A stretch of DNA of 34,117 nt from Candidatus Borrarchaeota archaeon (GTDB lineage Archaea > Asgardarchaeota > Sifarchaeia > Borrarchaeales > Borrarchaeaceae). Below the pieces are notes generated by a model. It saw only the letters and a list, made by a program, of their open reading frames with translations. It ran no database searches and was not told the DNA's origin. Shown piece after piece: positions 31,547 to 34,117 of the stretch (position 1 is its first letter; each line of letters starts with the position of its first letter). The stretch spans positions 1 to 34,117 of the forward strand of contig JAEOSO010000006.1 in the NCBI GenBank assembly GCA_016840315.1. Reading direction: 5' to 3'. The position numbers and the translations under genes are program-made.

Positions 31547-33673
31547 TTAAAAATTTTTAAGACGGACTTGAATTTGTTTAAAATACTCAGGTTTGAAATA
31601 ACCAATACAGCAGATCAATAACGCGAACATTGAAAGGAAAATTGGAATGATTCGCTGCCAAACGGGATAAGTATAGAATAATCGAATCTCAAATATCATA
31701 GTATCTGAACCTATAGATAACAGCATAAATCCAATTTCACTCTTTTTTAATTCCACATTGTTTTCAGTAGTCTCTGCTTGCCAATAAGGAAAGTGTACTT
31801 CCTTTACTAGAAGTTCTATGTTTTGCGTAGTTTTTTCTACTTTTATCACAATTGTGTTAGGATGCGGACGTTCATAAGTTATGTCTGCTTTTCCTTTTTT
31901 AATGTCTATGAAGGATATATTTTTAGAGTTTTCATAGAGATATAGGGAATCTATGTGAAGTACAAGTCGAAATTGAAAGGGTTGAATTAACTGGAGTTTA
32001 TCTTCGTCACCAATGAGAACCCATTTAATTCCATACAACGAAGCATGTTGAAGCAAGTATTCATAGACCCATTCTTCTGAGGAAATTAACTCATTAATAT
32101 TATATGACGTAAGATTTTGAAAAGGATAGAGAAAACGGGCTTGCGGAAACCAGCCATCAATTAAAGGCTTATTTGTATAATATGGAAGCGAATAAATCCA
32201 TGATGGACTGTGTATAGAGAGAATCCGTCCATAAGCATCTGAGTCCTGTAAATACGTGATAAGTGATTGTGGAATTTCTTGATTCTTTTGAAAGATATCT
32301 TCAACATAGAGCATCCCTCCTTGTCCATATCTCGGTTGTATAAAGGGAACGACAAAAGAAAAGGAGAGGATAGTTAGTAGCAAGGATAATGCTAGTTTAT
32401 TTGATAATGAAACGGAATGATAGGATTCCTTAAGAAATTTTATTAAGAAAAGAAACATTCGAGCACCAAGCAGCGAAACAGGGATTGAGGCGTACAGCAT
32501 AAATCGTAAGATATCTAACGTTTGGCTCAAGGGAAAAATGGCAAAAAGGATAGCACGAGGACCAAGCGTCAACCAAAAAAAAATTACAAACCAACTGGCA
32601 TTAAAGACTGTATTAATATCAAGATTAAGCGAAGATTCTGTGAATTGGGGGAGCAAATAGATTAGCAGTAAGAAGGTAATGCAGATGAGAAAAAGCAATA
32701 AGTGCTTTATTGTCACAGTAAACCCACTGCCTAAAAAGGCGTATAAAGTATAAGAGATGATAATTGCAACGAATACAAAGGCCAATAATATTCTAACGCT
32801 ATTTCCTTTTTTTGAAGACAGCATATAAAAGAAAATCAGCAAAAGTAACCCCATGCTTAACATAATATGAGACAAACCAATCATAGAGATGTAAAATCTA
32901 AGAAGAAATTTTAGTGCCAGAATTGGCATTGCTGGATTAAAAAATTGACCATAATAGCTAATATTTGCAATAAAAGGTAGTATCCATACTGCACCAATGA
33001 CTAAAGCAGCCAGAGTTACTAAAAATAAAAGTCGAACGATGATAAGGCGGCGAGAACGCACGATTTCGAATATCGAAAATAATGATATTAAGAAAAATCC
33101 AATAAACGCACTTAGATGGTGTATTAAAATTAGAAGCCCCATTATAAGGGCTGGGATCGTAAAAGAACCATTTTTTTTGTACGAATGAATGAAAGTTCCC
33201 AAGGCGAAACAAACCAAGGGAAATGCAATGACATTCGGATATCTTCCGTAAAATAACAAGTTCATAATGAAAACTGGAGAAACACCTAAAAGAAAAGCGG
33301 CTAATAATGATTCCTTTTCATTGAAGTTAAGGTTTGTTGCAAGAAAATAAACACTTGAAGGCGTTACAGAGAAGAAAATAATGGAAATGATTTTCAGTGA
33401 GAGAATAGGGTTATTCAGGGATAAAACTGCTGCCATGTAATAACTTAATGGTGGATAAAAAAGGAGAAATGGATAACCGCCATACCACGCATGACACCAA
33501 GGCGAAGATAAGCCATATTTCGAGAGGTGTAGTATCTTAAAAAGATGACTATTGGTATCAACACCACCGGGTATCCCCGGGGTGAGTATCCATGTAGATA
33601 TTGCAAAGAAATAGAGCGAAACGAAGAATAGCCAAAAATATCTCTTTCCTAGGGAAATAAAGCGCCCCTTCAT
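31547..33673 (-). CDS. Polytopic membrane protein of the 6-pyruvoyl-tetrahydropterin-synthase-related / GT-C-like type
   Basis: A 708-residue membrane protein with about 12-14 hydrophobic segments. The N-terminal loop PGGVDTNSHLFKILHLSKYG followed by WYGGYPFLLFYPPLSYY resembles the membrane family annotated as '6-pyruvoyl-tetrahydropterin synthase related', which despite its name looks like a GT-C glycosyltransferase scaffold. A large external domain (about residues 440-680) contains GRILSIHSPSWIYSLPYYTNKPLIDGWFPQ, and a last membrane helix lies near the C-terminus. The ATG has AGGTG upstream and a TATA box at 33725-33734. It leads a minus-strand run with endonuclease Q and the 679-residue protein. 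The activity is inferred from fold similarity only. Confidence 0.65.
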   Translation of the reverse strand: MKGRFISLGKRYFWLFFVSLYFFAISTWILTPGIPGGVDTNSHLFKILHLSKYGLSSPWCHAWYGGYPFLLFYPPLSYYMAAVLSLNNPILSLKIISIIFFSVTPSSVYFLATNLNFNEKESLLAAFLLGVSPVFIMNLLFYGRYPNVIAFPLVCFALGTFIHSYKKNGSFTIPALIMGLLILIHHLSAFIGFFLISLFSIFEIVRSRRLIIVRLLFLVTLAALVIGAVWILPFIANISYYGQFFNPAMPILALKFLLRFYISMIGLSHIMLSMGLLLLIFFYMLSSKKGNSVRILLAFVFVAIIISYTLYAFLGSGFTVTIKHLLLFLICITFLLLIYLLPQFTESSLNLDINTVFNASWFVIFFWLTLGPRAILFAIFPLSQTLDILRFMLYASIPVSLLGARMFLFLIKFLKESYHSVSLSNKLALSLLLTILSFSFVVPFIQPRYGQGGMLYVEDIFQKNQEIPQSLITYLQDSDAYGRILSIHSPSWIYSLPYYTNKPLIDGWFPQARFLYPFQNLTSYNINELISSEEWVYEYLLQHASLYGIKWVLIGDEDKLQLIQPFQFRLVLHIDSLYLYENSKNISFIDIKKGKADITYERPHPNTIVIKVEKTTQNIELLVKEVHFPYWQAETTENNVELKKSEIGFMLLSIGSDTMIFEIRLFYTYPVWQRIIPIFLSMFALLICCIGYFKPEYFKQIQVRLKNF

Positions 33674-33724
33674 TTAACAATGCACCTGTCTTGTAGATGA
33701 AAACTCCTGTCAAGAATTGAAGAA

Positions 33725-33734
33725 CATATAAAAG
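33725..33734 (-). promoter_or_regulatory. TATA box for the minus-strand membrane-protein run
   Basis: The minus strand reads CTTTTATATG within AACTTTTATATGTTC. Expected start near 33704, about 30 bases before the gene. Confidence 0.4.
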
Positions 33735-33774
33735 TTAGTAATATTTGTGGAGGATATAAACCTGAAATGAAAAT

Positions 33775-33834
33775 TCATTGAAATGTCTCTGGAGACTCCT
33801 TCCTTTTAAGGTGGAGAAGAAAGAGGCATTTAGA
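33775..33834 (-). repeat. Right end of the second IscB element
   Basis: On the minus strand this matches the 3' flank of the first iscB: the palindrome with CTCC/GGAG and CCTT/AAGG arms, an outer AATGCCTCT/AGAGACATT stem (33822-33830 with 33782-33790, one mismatch), and then TTTCAATGA (33775-33783). Confidence 0.65.
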
Positions 33835-34117
33835 CTAACATAAGTTGAATAATAACCCTTTTCCATATTTTACCAACTCCACGTTTTTAATGGCGACACT
33901 TGGATTTTTTCCTTTAGGATTTTCCAACACAACCCGTTTTCCGTAGCAATGGACGCCTTTTACTCTATATGTTCTATTATTATACTTGACCAGGTCATAA
34001 GGTTGCAACTGGTATTTCTGTCTCCTAATAGATGGTTTGAATCCTTTTCTGTTCTTCTGTAGCGAACGATTATTGCGTCTCACTTGAATCACCTCATAAG
34101 GTCTGCAGCGTTCTTGG
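33835..34117 (-). CDS. iscB: IscB, C-terminal part of a second copy (runs off right edge)
   Basis: The last 93 codons of another iscB, from QERCRPYEVIQVRR to the same GKGLLFNLC end as the first copy. I count 13 differences in 93 residues (about 86% identity), so this is a diverged relative and not a fresh duplicate. The catalytic domains lie outside the window, so its integrity cannot be judged. It reads toward the minus-strand membrane-protein gene, whose promoter begins about 40 bases past its right end. Confidence 0.88.
   Translation of the reverse strand, partial: QERCRPYEVIQVRRNNRSLQKNRKGFKPSIRRQKYQLQPYDLVKYNNRTYRVKGVHCYGKRVVLENPKGKNPSVAIKNVELVKYGKGLLFNLC

Noticed and set aside
1-34117. 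A genetic code in which UGA is always a sense codon
   Set aside because: Several genes (fwdD, the small ferredoxin, the FdhB-like gene, cdhD) end at TGA at their normal family length.

Overview
The window comes from an archaeon that carries the archaeal (methanofuran / tetrahydromethanopterin type) Wood-Ljungdahl pathway and appears to use selenocysteine. It holds formylmethanofuran dehydrogenase genes (fwdB, fwdD, fwdA and two polyferredoxin genes), heterodisulfide-reductase-type electron-transfer genes (hdrA, mvhD, an HdrC-HdrB fusion, a second HdrA-like gene and an FdhB/FrhB-like flavoprotein), and the acetyl-CoA synthase / corrinoid protein genes cdhC, cdhD and cdhE. Promoters look archaeal (A/T-rich TATA boxes about 26 bases before the expected start). 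hdrA and mvhD are each interrupted by two in-frame UGA codons exactly where the families have conserved cysteines, while UGA is also an ordinary stop in neighbouring genes. Selenocysteine-containing HdrA and VhuD are known from Methanococcales, Methanopyrus and Lokiarchaeota. Together with a glucoamylase and many membrane glycosyltransferases, this makes an Asgard (Lokiarchaeia-like) archaeon my best guess, held with moderate to low confidence.

Layout. 1-2300: fwdD and the start of fwdB on the minus strand, broken up by two copies of a 340-base structured repeat (252-592 and 1141-1479) and followed by a third palindrome-bounded element (1856-2293). 2388-11803: a plus-strand redox cluster of two ferredoxins, hdrA(2 Sec), mvhD(2 Sec), FdhB-like, HdrBC fusion, HdrA-like and fwdA. 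11992-15009: a kinase-like protein and a GH15 glucoamylase. 15073-16425: an unrecognised protein on the minus strand. 16671-22420: a cdhC-cdhD-cdhE operon with a structured promoter/leader and an entire IscB / omega-RNA element inserted between cdhD and cdhE. 22634-27915: three GT-C type membrane glycosyltransferase-like proteins and a 38-residue membrane peptide. 28081-33673 (minus): two more large membrane proteins flanking an endonuclease Q gene. 33775-34117: the 3' end of a second, diverged IscB element running off the right edge.

How the genes may work together. FwdA/B/D and the polyferredoxins reduce CO2 to formyl-methanofuran using low-potential electrons. The Hdr/Mvh/FdhB-like proteins could supply these by flavin-based electron bifurcation, as in the Hdr-Fwd-Fdh complexes of methanogens. 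CdhCDE joins the methyl group to CO and CoA, or runs in reverse. The mobile-element part is a family of IS200/IS605-like palindromic elements: two IscB loci and three copies without a transposase, two of which look like stand-alone structured RNAs with their own TATA box. No CRISPR array, rRNA or tRNA was seen.
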